Assembly (NCBI RefSeq): GCF_000504285.1
Contig: NZ_KI632511.1
Span: 8,476,154 to 8,540,153 of the forward strand
Direction of reading: 5' to 3'
From: Actinospica robiniae DSM 44927
GTDB lineage: Bacteria > Actinomycetota > Actinomycetes > Streptomycetales > Catenulisporaceae
DNA: 64,000 nt
Shown here in pieces: positions 27,508-37,038 of this stretch; positions within the stretch are counted from its first letter, which is position 1; every line of letters begins with the position of its first letter. The translations under genes were made by a program, and so were the position numbers. Under the pieces are notes generated by a model. That model worked only from the letters and a program-made list of their open reading frames with translations. It was not told the origin of the DNA and ran no database searches.

Positions 27508-30381
27508 GTGCCCACGGCAGCCGAGCAAACCTCCCAGCGGGCGCCCCGGATCAGCCGGAGCGTGCTGGCCGGGCTTGTTCGCGGCGAACTCGAGCGCAAG
27601 CGCGCGCAGCTCTTGCTCGTGCACGCCGACTCGTCCGAGTGGTCGGGCACGGACGGATCATTCGCCCTCAATGTCATTGGCCTGCGTTACCAGGTGAGCG
27701 TCGTCGAGTGCGGCAGCGTTCTGGCTGCGGCGGACGCATGGGAACGGCACCAAGCGGCACAGACTGGATCCGACGTCCGGGTCCTGGTGATCACAACCTC
27801 GGTTCCGGACGAGGACCTGGGGCTGAGCCTGCGCGCGTATGCGGCGCATCAGGCCACGATCACCGTGCGACGCGACGAACTGGTTCTCGAGCAGTTCAAC
27901 CTGCGCGAACTCGACTGGCGCCTGAGCCGTGAGCAGTGGCTGCTCGACGCGCTTCTCGATGCCGCGCCGCCCGGCGGGTGGGCGGCCGGACGAAAGCGCA
28001 TCGGAACCGTGCTGACCAGAGACGCCGCCGCCGCTGCCCTGTTGGAGGCGCGCACTGGGCTGGCAGGCGAGGACGACGGCCTGACCGCTCCGGATATCGG
28101 CACGCTTCTCGAATGGAGCGCGCAGGGAGCCGGCTCTCAGCGTTACGCGGAGCTGTCGGGAGCCGAACGCGACGGCTTGGCCGCCTGGATGCGGGAGACC
28201 TCCGGTGCTCCCGCCGCGCTGGTGCTGCGTCTGGCCGAGCTCGGCCGGGGCGCGGACGCGGTGCCCCTCGGGCTGCTGTGGAGATCCGCGAACGGTCACG
28301 GCGACGCGTTGCTGCTGATCGGGGCGCTGTTCGGTCACGGCGGGCCCACGACCGGGGACCTGGACGCTCTGGCCACGGCGGCGGAAGGAGCCGTCGCCCG
28401 GTGGATTACCGCAGCGGCGCGCTCCTCGGCCGCGACCGCGACGGGCCAGCGTGATCGGGTACTGGCCGCGGTGGCCCGCGCCGAACAACTCGCCTCCGCA
28501 AGCCGCCATCTGACCGCCGGATTCCGAGAGAGCGCCGTCCTGCCGCTGGGCTTCTCCGCGCGGTGGAACGAATTCGCCCAGGCGCTCGCACACGAGTCGG
28601 GCTCGAGTGCTGCTGCTGCGGTGGCGGAGAAGTACGACGCGCTATGTCGGCACCGTCTCGCCGCGCTCTTCCCGCAGCGGATCGAACTGGCCGAGATGGC
28701 GCTGCGCGTGGTCCGGTGGCTGGCCCGCACCGCCGAAGCGACGGCGGCTCAGCCAAAATCCGTCGCCGCGCATCTATCCCGGCACATCGACGAGCTCGCC
28801 TGGGTCGATCGTGCGCTGAACACGTTGCACCACGGAGACCCCTACCTCGATCCTGACCAAGATTCAGCCGACTACGTCGCCTCGGTCTTGCGCGAGCTCC
28901 ACGACCGTGCGCGCACCGCCCGCTCCGCAATGGACACCGCGTTCGCAGAGATCCTCGCCCGCTGGACGCCCGCAGCCGATGCAGCCCATCCCGGCGGTGT
29001 CCTGCCGATCGAGGCGGTGATGGAGACAGTGGTCGCGCCCTTGGCAGCAGGCATCGACCGGGCGCCAATGATCCTCGTGATCGACGGGATGTCCGGCGCC
29101 GTCGCCGTCGAATTAGCCGAGGAGATGACACGGCGCAACCAGTGGACCGAGATCGCGCTCACGGGCCAGGGCCGCAAGTCCCGTATGACCGCGTGTGCGA
29201 TGGTGCCCTCGATCACCGTGGTCAGCCGTTGCAGTCTGCTGTCAGGGACTGCGAGCAAGGGCGGTCAGGAGCGTGAGAAGGCAGGGTTCGCGGCGTTCTG
29301 GCGGGCCCACGGATATGCAGCGAGCCTGTTCCACAAAGCCGATATCCCGGGCGAGGGCGCCGGAGCGCGCCTTAGCGGTCGATTGACGCAGGAGCTTTCC
29401 GGCCCAGGGGTGGTCGGGGTGGTGCTCAACGACGTGGACGACGCGCTGGACAAGGGCGCCCGCGGCGACCGTGCCCGATGGGCGCATGAGAGCCTCACCC
29501 ACCTCGCCGTCCTGCTCGACGCCGCGAGCGCGTACGGTCGCCCGGTCGTGATCGTTAGCGATCACGGCCACGTGCTGGACCGATCCACGGCACAGGATTC
29601 ACCGGCGCGAACAACGAGCACTGACCGAAGCCAGCGCTACCGCAGCACCGACGGCGAACCCGCTGGCCCGGGCGAGGTGGTGCTCACCGGGCTGCGCGTG
29701 CTCGAGCACGGCGGCAGCCTCGTCGCGGCGGTGAGCGAGCCGCTCAGGTACACCTCGAGGAAGGCCGGCTACCACGGGGGCGCGTCCCTGGCCGAGATGG
29801 CCATACCGGTTCTGGTGTTCCTCCAGGCCGGGCAGCCCGTGCCCGAAGCTACGGGCGGGCCCGAGTGGAGCGTGCTGAACCAAAGCCAGACGACCCCTGT
29901 GTGGTGGAGCGGCGAACAACCGCCCGGCGGCGTGGTTCAGGCACAGCCGGCACCGCGCAAACGTCCTGCCCGAGGCGCTGTGCCCTCGAGCGAGACCGGG
30001 GCCGAAGCCCTGTTCTCTCTCGAACCGGGCCAGGGCACGACAGCGAACGCGGCGCCCACACGGCCGGCCTCCCCCTTGCTCGGCTCGCTCGTTGTGGCCA
30101 GCGAAGCCTACGCACGCCAGCGCAAGTTCGTGCCGAAGATGAAGGACGCCGAGGTCACTGCGGTAATCGACGCGCTGGACGCGGCCGGAAGGACGCTTCC
30201 GGCCGCAGCGCTCGCCCAAGCCGTCGGGCGGTCCGGCACGCTGTTCGACGGGTTCGTCGCCAACCTCGAGCGGCTTCTGAACATCGACCAGTATCCGGTG
30301 GTCTCCCGGATCGACGCGGGGCGCACCATCCGGCTCGACACAGAACTGCTGCGCGAGCAGTTCGGCCTCGGGCGCCGCTAG
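27508..30381 (+). CDS. pglZ: BREX-2 phosphatase-fold protein PglZ
   Basis: PglZ is the defining protein of all BREX systems, with an alkaline-phosphatase-like domain. About 957 residues. Metal-site motifs are visible at LVIDGMSG (near 523) and VSDHGHVLD (near 682). The C-terminal part (about 740-957) is variable, with a terminal helical domain. Two starts are possible: ATG 27487, which overlaps pglY by 17 bp but has no ribosome site, and GTG 27508, which has AAGGAG at 27493-27498. The GTG is preferred. The exact biochemical role of PglZ in exclusion is not settled; nuclease or phosphatase functions have been proposed for family members. Confidence 0.94.
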   Translation: MPTAAEQTSQRAPRISRSVLAGLVRGELERKRAQLLLVHADSSEWSGTDGSFALNVIGLRYQVSVVECGSVLAAADAWERHQAAQTGSDVRVLVITTSVPDEDLGLSLRAYAAHQATITVRRDELVLEQFNLRELDWRLSREQWLLDALLDAAPPGGWAAGRKRIGTVLTRDAAAAALLEARTGLAGEDDGLTAPDIGTLLEWSAQGAGSQRYAELSGAERDGLAAWMRETSGAPAALVLRLAELGRGADAVPLGLLWRSANGHGDALLLIGALFGHGGPTTGDLDALATAAEGAVARWITAAARSSAATATGQRDRVLAAVARAEQLASASRHLTAGFRESAVLPLGFSARWNEFAQALAHESGSSAAAAVAEKYDALCRHRLAALFPQRIELAEMALRVVRWLARTAEATAAQPKSVAAHLSRHIDELAWVDRALNTLHHGDPYLDPDQDSADYVASVLRELHDRARTARSAMDTAFAEILARWTPAADAAHPGGVLPIEAVMETVVAPLAAGIDRAPMILVIDGMSGAVAVELAEEMTRRNQWTEIALTGQGRKSRMTACAMVPSITVVSRCSLLSGTASKGGQEREKAGFAAFWRAHGYAASLFHKADIPGEGAGARLSGRLTQELSGPGVVGVVLNDVDDALDKGARGDRARWAHESLTHLAVLLDAASAYGRPVVIVSDHGHVLDRSTAQDSPARTTSTDRSQRYRSTDGEPAGPGEVVLTGLRVLEHGGSLVAAVSEPLRYTSRKAGYHGGASLAEMAIPVLVFLQAGQPVPEATGGPEWSVLNQSQTTPVWWSGEQPPGGVVQAQPAPRKRPARGAVPSSETGAEALFSLEPGQGTTANAAPTRPASPLLGSLVVASEAYARQRKFVPKMKDAEVTAVIDALDAAGRTLPAAALAQAVGRSGTLFDGFVANLERLLNIDQYPVVSRIDAGRTIRLDTELLREQFGLGRR

Positions 30382-30429
30382 GGTGTCAGCGAGCACGATC
30401 ATGGCAGTGAAACGTCAGGGAGAACGCAG

Positions 30430-31782
30430 ATGACGGCGCCCACGCCGACGGAAGCCGAGGTGTCGGTCAGCCCGGTCCGGCGACGGCAGATCGTGGACGC
30501 ACTGCGTCGCGGCACCGTGCCGCAAACCGGCCTCGACCTGTTCGCCGTCGGGATGCAGCGGTTCGTTCCGGCTCTGGACGAACAACTGTCCGCGGTCGCA
30601 GCGGGAGCCGCAGCATTCCAGGCGGTGCGCGGCGAATACGGAAGCGGCAAGACCTTCTTCGCCCGGTATCTCGCCGAGTGCGCGCGCAGAGCCGGCCTTG
30701 CCACCAGCGAGATCCAGATCTCCGAGGGCGAGACGCCGCTGCACCGGCTCGAGACGGTCTACCGACGGCTCACCGAGCATCTGACCACCTCCACACACCA
30801 GCCCAGCGCACTGACCGCCGTGATCGACTCATGGCTCTACACATTGGAGGAGGACGCCGCAGAGCAGCTCGGCGCGAGCGCCGACGACCCCGAACAGGTC
30901 TCGGCGGCCGTCGAGGGCCTGCTCGAACAGCGCCTCGCCGTCGTCGCCACCACGGCCCCGGCGTTCTCCGCAGCACTGCGCGGCTACCGCCAATCTCGCC
31001 TGTCCGGAGACACGAGCACCGCTGAAGCGCTCGCGGCCTGGCTGGGAGGTCAGCCGAGCGTGGCTGCCGCCGCGAAACGCGCCGCAGGGGTGCGCGGTGA
31101 CCTGGACCACACCGCCGCGCTCGGCTTTCTGCGCGGCCTGCTCACTGTGCTCCGGGAAAGCGGCCATCCAGGATTGCTCGTCGTACTCGACGAGATCGAG
31201 ACGCTGCAGCGCGTGCGCTCCGACGTTCGGGAGAAGGGCCTCAACGCCCTGCGCCAACTGATCGACGAGATCGATGCCGGGCACCTGCCCGGCCTGTTCC
31301 TCGTGATCACCGGCACCCCGGCGTTCTTCGATGGCCAACAGGGCGTGCAGCGACTGGCGCCATTGGCCCAACGACTGGCCACCGACTTCACCACCGACCC
31401 CCGATTCGATTCCGCGCGCGCAGTCCAACTGAGGCTCACCGGCTTCGACATCGACCGCCTGACTGAACTCGGCAACCGGGTCACAGCCCTGTACGCGAAC
31501 GGTGCTCGCAACCCCGACCGCGTCGCGCGATTCGCGGACGACGCCTACCTTCGCGACCTGGCCTGCGCGGTCGCCGGGCACCTGGGCGGGCAGGTCGGCA
31601 TCGCACCGCGCCTGTTCCTGCGCAAACTGGTCGCCGACGTACTCGACCGAATCGACGAGTTTCCCGACTTTGACCCGCGCAAGCACTATCGCCTTACCGT
31701 CAACGACGCCGAGCTCACCGAGGCCGAGCGCAACGCCGGCGCGGCGACCCGCGCCGACGAGGTCGAGCTGGACCTGCCGTGA
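30430..31782 (+). CDS. brxD: BREX system ATP-binding protein BrxD
   Basis: BrxD is the ATPase found in type 2 BREX loci together with BrxHI. It has 450 residues, with Walker A GEYGSGKTFF near residue 70, Walker B LLVVLDEIETLQ near 250, and a later sensor-like segment (LFLVITGTPAFF). It lies 48 bp after pglZ with AGGGAGAACGCAG before the ATG. Its stop overlaps the brxHI GTG by 4 bp, so the two should be made together and probably interact. Confidence 0.92.
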   Translation: MTAPTPTEAEVSVSPVRRRQIVDALRRGTVPQTGLDLFAVGMQRFVPALDEQLSAVAAGAAAFQAVRGEYGSGKTFFARYLAECARRAGLATSEIQISEGETPLHRLETVYRRLTEHLTTSTHQPSALTAVIDSWLYTLEEDAAEQLGASADDPEQVSAAVEGLLEQRLAVVATTAPAFSAALRGYRQSRLSGDTSTAEALAAWLGGQPSVAAAAKRAAGVRGDLDHTAALGFLRGLLTVLRESGHPGLLVVLDEIETLQRVRSDVREKGLNALRQLIDEIDAGHLPGLFLVITGTPAFFDGQQGVQRLAPLAQRLATDFTTDPRFDSARAVQLRLTGFDIDRLTELGNRVTALYANGARNPDRVARFADDAYLRDLACAVAGHLGGQVGIAPRLFLRKLVADVLDRIDEFPDFDPRKHYRLTVNDAELTEAERNAGAATRADEVELDLP

Positions 31783-33941
31783 TCACGGCGCACAGCGGCG
31801 AGGATGAGGATCCGTTCGCCGCGCTGCATCCGGTGCTCGCCCACCACATCGTCAATACTCTGGGATGGCGGAATCTACGCCCCCTGCAGCGCGCGGCGAT
31901 CCGCCCGCTGCTCGCGGGAGCAGACGCGGTGCTGCTCGCGCCGACGGCCGGCGGGAAGACCGAAGCCGCGCTCTTCCCGCTGCTGACCGCGATGGATCGA
32001 GACCGGCGCCGCGGCTTAAGCGTGCTCTATCTGTGCCCAATCAAGGCCCTGCTCAACAACCTCGCGCCCCGCGTCGGCAGTTACACTGACTGGATCGGCC
32101 GGCGGACAGCGCTCTGGCACGGCGACATCGGAGCCGGAGCGCGTCGGGCGCTGCTCCGCGAGCCGTCCGACATCCTGCTGACTACTCCCGAGTCGTTGGA
32201 AGCGATGCTCGTCTCGGTGAACGTGGACGAGCAGGACCTGTTCCGCAGCCTCGCCGCCGTGGTGATCGACGAAGTGCACGCGTTCGCTTCCGACGACCGC
32301 GGCTGGCACCTGCTGGCCGTCCTCGAAAGGCTCAGCAGATTGTGCGGTCGCCCGCTCCAGCGCATCGGGCTGTCCGCCACCGTCGGCAACCCCGAACAAC
32401 TCGCGGCCTGGCTCCAAGGTGCGAACCCCACGGGACGCAAGCCCGAGGTCATCGCGGCCGGTACAGGCCCGCTCTCGCCTCATCCGCGCGCTGCAGACCT
32501 CGAACTGGACTACGTCGGTTCGCTGGAAAATGCCGCGCGCGTCATCGCCGCGCTGCACACCGGCCAGAAGCGACTCGTGTTCTGCGACGCCCGGCGCCAG
32601 GTCGAGCAACTCGGCCAAGCGCTCAACGCCCTCGGCGTGCAAACCTTCCTCTCCCACGCCTCGCTTTCGGCCGACGAACGCCGACGCAGCGAGACCGCGT
32701 TCGCCGAGGCCAGGGACTGCGTCATCATCGCCACGTCCACCCTCGAACTCGGCATCGACGTAGGCGACCTCGACCGGGTCATCCAGATCGACGCGCCGAA
32801 CACCGTCGCCTCCTTCCTCCAGCGACTCGGGCGGACCGGCCGGCGCCCGCAAACCGAGCGCAACTGCTTGTTCCTGGCGACCGGCGAACGCCAACTCCTT
32901 CAGGCCGCCGGACTACTCCACCTGTGGGGACAAGGGTTCGTGGAACGGGTCGCCGCCCCGCCCGAGCCGCTGCATCTCGTCGCCCAGCAGGTGATGGCGC
33001 TGTGCCTGCAAAAAGGCAGAGTCGGCGACCGCCTGTGGGAGCAGGAGTGGAACGGCCTGACCCCATTCGACGCCGAAGCCGCCCCCATTGTCGAACACCT
33101 GCGCAGCGAAGGGTTCCTCGACGCGGACGGAGGCATGCTCTTCGTAGGCCCTACAGCCGAGCACCGCTTCGGCCGTCGCCACTTCATGGAGCTGACCGCG
33201 TCCTTCACAGCACCGCCGCAGTTCACGGTGCTCGCAGGACGCACCGAGATCGGCCAAGTCGAGCCCGGACTCCTCACGGCATTCGCCGACGGCCCGCGCC
33301 GGATCCTTCTGGCCGGACGCAGTTGGCAGATCACGTTCATCGACTGGGCACGACGTAGATGCCAGGTCGAGCCCGCCGACGGCGGCGGCCGCGCCAGGTG
33401 GGGAGCATCCGCGGAGCGTGGCGGCCTGTCCTTCGAGCTGACCCAGGCGATGCGCACAGTCCTCCTCGGAGAAGACCCCCCCGTGCGCCTCACCCGTCGC
33501 GCGGAAACCGCGCTCGCCAAGGCGAGGGAGAAAGGGAGCACTCTGGTACATCCGGATGGGCTGATCATCGACGTCGGTGACCGCGCCACCAGGGTGCGGT
33601 GGTGGACCTGGGCAGGGCATCGCGCGAACCTCACCCTCGCGGCGTCTTTGACCGAAGCCGGCGGCCCCGGGTGGTCGAGCGCACCCGCCGTGAGCGACCG
33701 GTGGATCGCGATCCCTCGAGAGCTGACCTTCGCCGAGTGGAAGGAGGTGTCCGCCATCGCCCGAAATCGTCCGCTTCGCGCCCCGGCTCCTGACCCCAAC
33801 GCCCTTCAAGGCCTGAAATTCTCCGAAGCCCTGCCAAAGCAGTTGGCCGAGCGGGTACTCGCCACGCGCCTGGCTGACTACGAGGGCGCACGCCACGTAT
33901 TCTCAGTCCCCACACACTGGCACGCTGGCCGTGATCTGTAG
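31779..33941 (+). CDS. brxHI: BREX-2 superfamily 2 helicase BrxHI
   Basis: This is an Lhr-like DEAD/DEAH helicase, about 720 residues. Motif I is APTAGGKTEAA (near 55), motif II IDEVHAF (near 161), motif III LSATVGN (near 197) and motif VI QRLGRTGRR (near 348). The C-terminal region beyond 400 is family-specific. It starts at GTG 31779, coupled to brxD by a 4-bp overlap, and is the last gene of the six-gene BREX-2 set. The stop is followed by about 120 bp before the first nuclease-like copy. Confidence 0.93.
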   Translation: MITAHSGEDEDPFAALHPVLAHHIVNTLGWRNLRPLQRAAIRPLLAGADAVLLAPTAGGKTEAALFPLLTAMDRDRRRGLSVLYLCPIKALLNNLAPRVGSYTDWIGRRTALWHGDIGAGARRALLREPSDILLTTPESLEAMLVSVNVDEQDLFRSLAAVVIDEVHAFASDDRGWHLLAVLERLSRLCGRPLQRIGLSATVGNPEQLAAWLQGANPTGRKPEVIAAGTGPLSPHPRAADLELDYVGSLENAARVIAALHTGQKRLVFCDARRQVEQLGQALNALGVQTFLSHASLSADERRRSETAFAEARDCVIIATSTLELGIDVGDLDRVIQIDAPNTVASFLQRLGRTGRRPQTERNCLFLATGERQLLQAAGLLHLWGQGFVERVAAPPEPLHLVAQQVMALCLQKGRVGDRLWEQEWNGLTPFDAEAAPIVEHLRSEGFLDADGGMLFVGPTAEHRFGRRHFMELTASFTAPPQFTVLAGRTEIGQVEPGLLTAFADGPRRILLAGRSWQITFIDWARRRCQVEPADGGGRARWGASAERGGLSFELTQAMRTVLLGEDPPVRLTRRAETALAKAREKGSTLVHPDGLIIDVGDRATRVRWWTWAGHRANLTLAASLTEAGGPGWSSAPAVSDRWIAIPRELTFAEWKEVSAIARNRPLRAPAPDPNALQGLKFSEALPKQLAERVLATRLADYEGARHVFSVPTHWHAGRDL

Positions 33942-34059
33942 TTTGAGGCGGTGGGCGCTTGGCCGCATTCGGCGCGCAAGCCCGCGTCGCGACCGCCCGG
34001 ACGCCCGGGGTAGCGGCTGGCGAGAGGGCGCCTAGAGGGGGTCCTGATACCGTCCCGGC

Positions 34060-35100
34060 ATGGCGAGAGAGCCCGTGCTGCGCGGTTATCTGTTGGAAGA
34101 GTGCCTGGCATGGTTGCTGCGCGGCAGCGGATACCGGCTGCTGGTGAGCGTCGAGGACGACCCGGTGGAGCTCGAGGCCCAAGGCCAGGAGCTTCGGGTG
34201 CGCGGTCGGGGCACCAGCCACCAGGTCGACGTGCTCGGCGAACTCGCCTTCACCCCGGCGTTTTCGCTGCCGGTGTGGATGTTCCTCGAGGCGAAGTACT
34301 ACTCCACCCCGTGTCGGCTCGAAGTGGCGCGCGACGCCCACGGCGTGATCGACGACGTGAACGAGAATTACGCGAACCGCCCCGCCACCGGTCGTCCGCA
34401 ACGCCGCTTCCACTACGCGTACGCGCTGTTCTCGGCCAGCGGCTTCACCAGCGGGGCCCAACAGTATGCCCTGGCGCAGCAGATCTCTCTGATCGACTTG
34501 TCCGTCCCCGCATTTACCTGGCTGCTCGAACCCATCGCGAAGGCAGCCGGAAAGCTTATCGGCGCCAGGAGCGCTACGGCATCGAGAAGTTCCCTGTGAG
34601 CTGGCTGCGTGTGCGGCTGCGGACCTTGCTCCGCACGCTCTCCGCCGAGGACCTGCCCGACATCGAAACCGCCGCGCCGCAGTTCGCCGCAGCGGCTGAT
34701 CAAGTGCTCGCCGCGCTCGCCCAGACCCTGCATGCCCACCAGAACACCCATCTGCTGCTCGGCTTTCCGGCGGCACCGTTCGTGCTCGCGCTGCGCGCCG
34801 AGGACAAGGCGGCGTTCCGTGCGTTCGCGGCCAAGCAGCCACCCGGTGCGCATCCGGCGCACCAACGATGAGTGGCTGGCGAGCCCTGTCGGGGACGAGA
34901 ACGCCTATCAACTCGCCTTCACCATGCCCGAGCAGGTAGAGGCGTGGATCACCGGAAACGAGGACGAACGTGTCGCCCGCACCCGGCAGATCAAAGCCGA
35001 TCTGCTATCTGCCATCACGATCTACGACGTCGCGGACAAAGACGGCGAACCTCTTGTCTACCAGCTACGTTACGCCGCCGGCTCCCTGCGCCATCGGTGA
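34060..35100 (+). pseudogene. Broken copy of a PD-(D/E)XK nuclease-like gene
   Basis: This copy matches the intact gene at 41583-42635 over its whole length, including 15-20 bp before the start (CTGATACCGTCCCGGC). It opens MAREPVLRGYLLEECLAWLL and has the nuclease-like core HQVDVLGE then LEAKYY (residues about 54-80). One base is missing near 34555 (AAGCTTATC against AAGCTCTATC), which shifts the frame and gives a stop at 34599. Five bases are missing near 34834, which returns reading to the original frame to the stop at 35100. The net loss is 6 bases, but the middle 93 codons are out of frame. It is probably inactive, though a truncated N-terminal nuclease domain might still be made. Confidence 0.85.
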
Positions 35101-35175
35101 ACCGGCTTCGCCGTGGTTCATGCCACCGTGCGACGCAGACGAGACCACTCGGCGCTCGGACAGGTGAGCCGACAT

Positions 35176-35210
35176 GCGCGGTCCCGCCGCGTGCGTTGAC
35201 GGGACCGCGC
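35176..35210 (+). terminator. Hairpin after the broken nuclease copy
   Basis: GCGCGGTCCCG (35176-35186) pairs exactly with CGGGACCGCGC (35200-35210) around a 13-nt loop. It is a likely terminator for transcription coming from the nuclease gene or the BREX operon. Confidence 0.65.
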
Positions 35211-35227
35211 GAACGCCCGTTCAGCCG

Positions 35228-35332
35228 TCACACGGATGCCTCCACCACGTCCAGCAGTGAGTGCAGGGGCGCGGCGTCTGTGGGCGCGCGGCCGAACGCC
35301 GTGGCCAGTTCGCCGAGTACTGCTGGCAGTTA
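35228..35332 (-). pseudogene. C-terminal scrap of an unidentified gene
   Basis: About 34 codons on the minus strand read like genuine coding sequence (AVLGELATAFGRAPTDAAPL, then HSLLDVVEASV and TGA) but are preceded by an in-frame TAA and have no start. It is probably the tail of a gene removed by rearrangement. Confidence 0.4.
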
Positions 35333-35650
35333 CCCCTGCCCGGGCAACCGGCAAAACCGATAAAAGTCGGAAATCAGTGTCCTGAAATTGGCTCGGTGGA
35401 CCCAGAGTCAGCGCCGGTCACCTCGCACTTAGCGAATGAACGTACCTTGATCTACCGACGCCGTTGAGCCGAAGTAGTTCCGTCAATCCAGCAGGTGCGC
35501 GTACCCGGTGTTCGGAAAGGAGTGGCTGTGGTCGATGTGGCACGCAGTCGGCAGCAGGCCGTGCGCAGTTCAGGGCTATGAACGTGTCGATGATCGACTG
35601 AACGCGGCGTGCCGCAGCAGCCCGTCAGAATGGCCAGGATCTCCGCCGAT

Positions 35651-35790
35651 CGCAAGACGGTACGTAGGTGCCGATTGTGGCCGGGCCTCCCGCTCGTGTA
35701 GGCATACCGGCCAGGCTGCGCCCGACCGGCAGCCCACCACAAATTGCGAGCGAGGCCCGGCCACAACCGGCACCTACGTACCGTCTAGCG
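35651..35790. repeat. 140-bp imperfect inverted repeat (giant hairpin or MITE-like)
   Basis: The left arm 35651-35696 and right arm 35747-35790 are inverse copies with about two mismatches and a 2-base indel. Both contain GACGGTACGTAGGTGCCG and GTGGCCGGGCCTC. The 50-nt centre shows no repeat. The right arm runs into the stop codon of the XRE-ImmA/IrrE gene. The arms are much longer than a normal terminator stem, so a non-autonomous mobile element is possible. The rest of 35333-35784 shows no gene. Confidence 0.75.
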
Positions 35791-37038
35791 CGTCGCACTC
35801 GACGGTTCCGGCCGAGCCGCTTCTGTGTAATCGTCAGTGGACGTGGTAGATCCGCGCTCGTGCCAATCGAGCAGTGAGATGACCTGGGCTGAAGGCTCTT
35901 GATGCAGTGCAAGGTCGGGTGCTGTGTCAATGACGGCGTCCGGTGTTCTCGCGGTGATGATGTGGAACAGGTCGCGTGGCACCGCGCACTGCTCGATCAA
36001 GACGTTCTCATCGATGTCTTCGTGAGCCAGGAGTTCAAGTGTTCGCGGTAGCAGTGAGGGCTGCTCGATCCGGATCATGCGGCCCGGTTCGTCGCGTCGC
36101 CAGCCCCGCGCGGAGATCGTCGCCATCGCGTTGCGATAGGAGATGTCGCTGAGCGTCTCGAGTCGGCGGGCCCGGTAGAGCAGGGCCTGCATGCTCACGC
36201 CCCACTGCTCCTTGAGCTGTCCGAGCGTTCGCCAGGGGCGCCCGCTCATCGTGGTCGGCAGCAGCTCCCGGATTCCGGCGGCGGGCATGAGCAGTTCGGA
36301 GGCGAAGCGGTTGGCCTGCTCCTCCACGATGCGGCTCCCCGGCTCGGCGTCGGAGTGCATCACGAGATGCCCGAGTTCGTGCGCGACGTCGAAGCGCTGC
36401 CGGTAGTAATCGTGCTTGAGCGGGTTGAGCACCACTACCGGGCGCAAGGGCCCGACGAAAGAGTAGGCGTCGACGGACGAGGTCTGAACCGGGCTGAACA
36501 CCACCAACACGCCGCGGTTTTCCAGTATCCGCACCAGGTGTGCGATCGGCTCCTCGCCCAGTCCCCACACCTCACGGACCAGGCGGGCGGCCTGTTCCGG
36601 GCCGTCGCCATCCGCGTCCTCCACGTGCACCGGGTACTCCGGCAGATCCGGCTCGGGGAACTCGACGTACCGCTCGAAGGTGCCCGCGATGTCGATGGCC
36701 AGCTGCCCGTAGGCGATTGCCTGGTCGCGGCTGAGCTGGCTGGTCGAGCGCAGCGAGCGGAAGTGAGCGGTGGTTTTCAGCACCGTGACGTCCTCGGGGC
36801 GCACGGCGAAGAACGCAGGGTCGACCGATAGGCCCAGAGCAAGCTGTGCCACGGTGGAGGCCGTGGGGCGTTTGGCGTTCGACTCGAACGCCGCCACCGC
36901 GGTCGGGCTCTTGTCCACCCGGGCCGCCAGCTCGTTCTTGCGCAACCCGGCGAGCTGGCGGGCGAGAGTGAGGCGGGAACCGTCGAACAGATGGGCGACA
37001 TCGGTTGCGCGTGACGTCGTCCTTCTGGCTTTGCTCAT
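35785..37038 (-). CDS. XRE helix-turn-helix and ImmA/IrrE-type zinc protease fusion
   Basis: This 417-residue protein has an N-terminal XRE HTH (residues about 20-78: RLTLARQLAGLRKNELAARV, DKSPTAVAAFES). A peptidase M78 domain follows, with metalloprotease motif HELGH (FDVAHELGHLVMH, near 216) and downstream EEQANRFASELLMP supplying the third ligand. ImmA/IrrE-type proteases cleave repressors to induce mobile elements or stress genes. The combined HTH-protease form often pairs with a neighbouring gene in toxin-antitoxin-like or element-control modules. Its ATG overlaps the stop of the upstream gene (37035-37856) by 4 bp, so the two are coupled. Confidence 0.9.
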   Translation of the reverse strand: MSKARRTTSRATDVAHLFDGSRLTLARQLAGLRKNELAARVDKSPTAVAAFESNAKRPTASTVAQLALGLSVDPAFFAVRPEDVTVLKTTAHFRSLRSTSQLSRDQAIAYGQLAIDIAGTFERYVEFPEPDLPEYPVHVEDADGDGPEQAARLVREVWGLGEEPIAHLVRILENRGVLVVFSPVQTSSVDAYSFVGPLRPVVVLNPLKHDYYRQRFDVAHELGHLVMHSDAEPGSRIVEEQANRFASELLMPAAGIRELLPTTMSGRPWRTLGQLKEQWGVSMQALLYRARRLETLSDISYRNAMATISARGWRRDEPGRMIRIEQPSLLPRTLELLAHEDIDENVLIEQCAVPRDLFHIITARTPDAVIDTAPDLALHQEPSAQVISLLDWHERGSTTSTDDYTEAARPEPSSATR

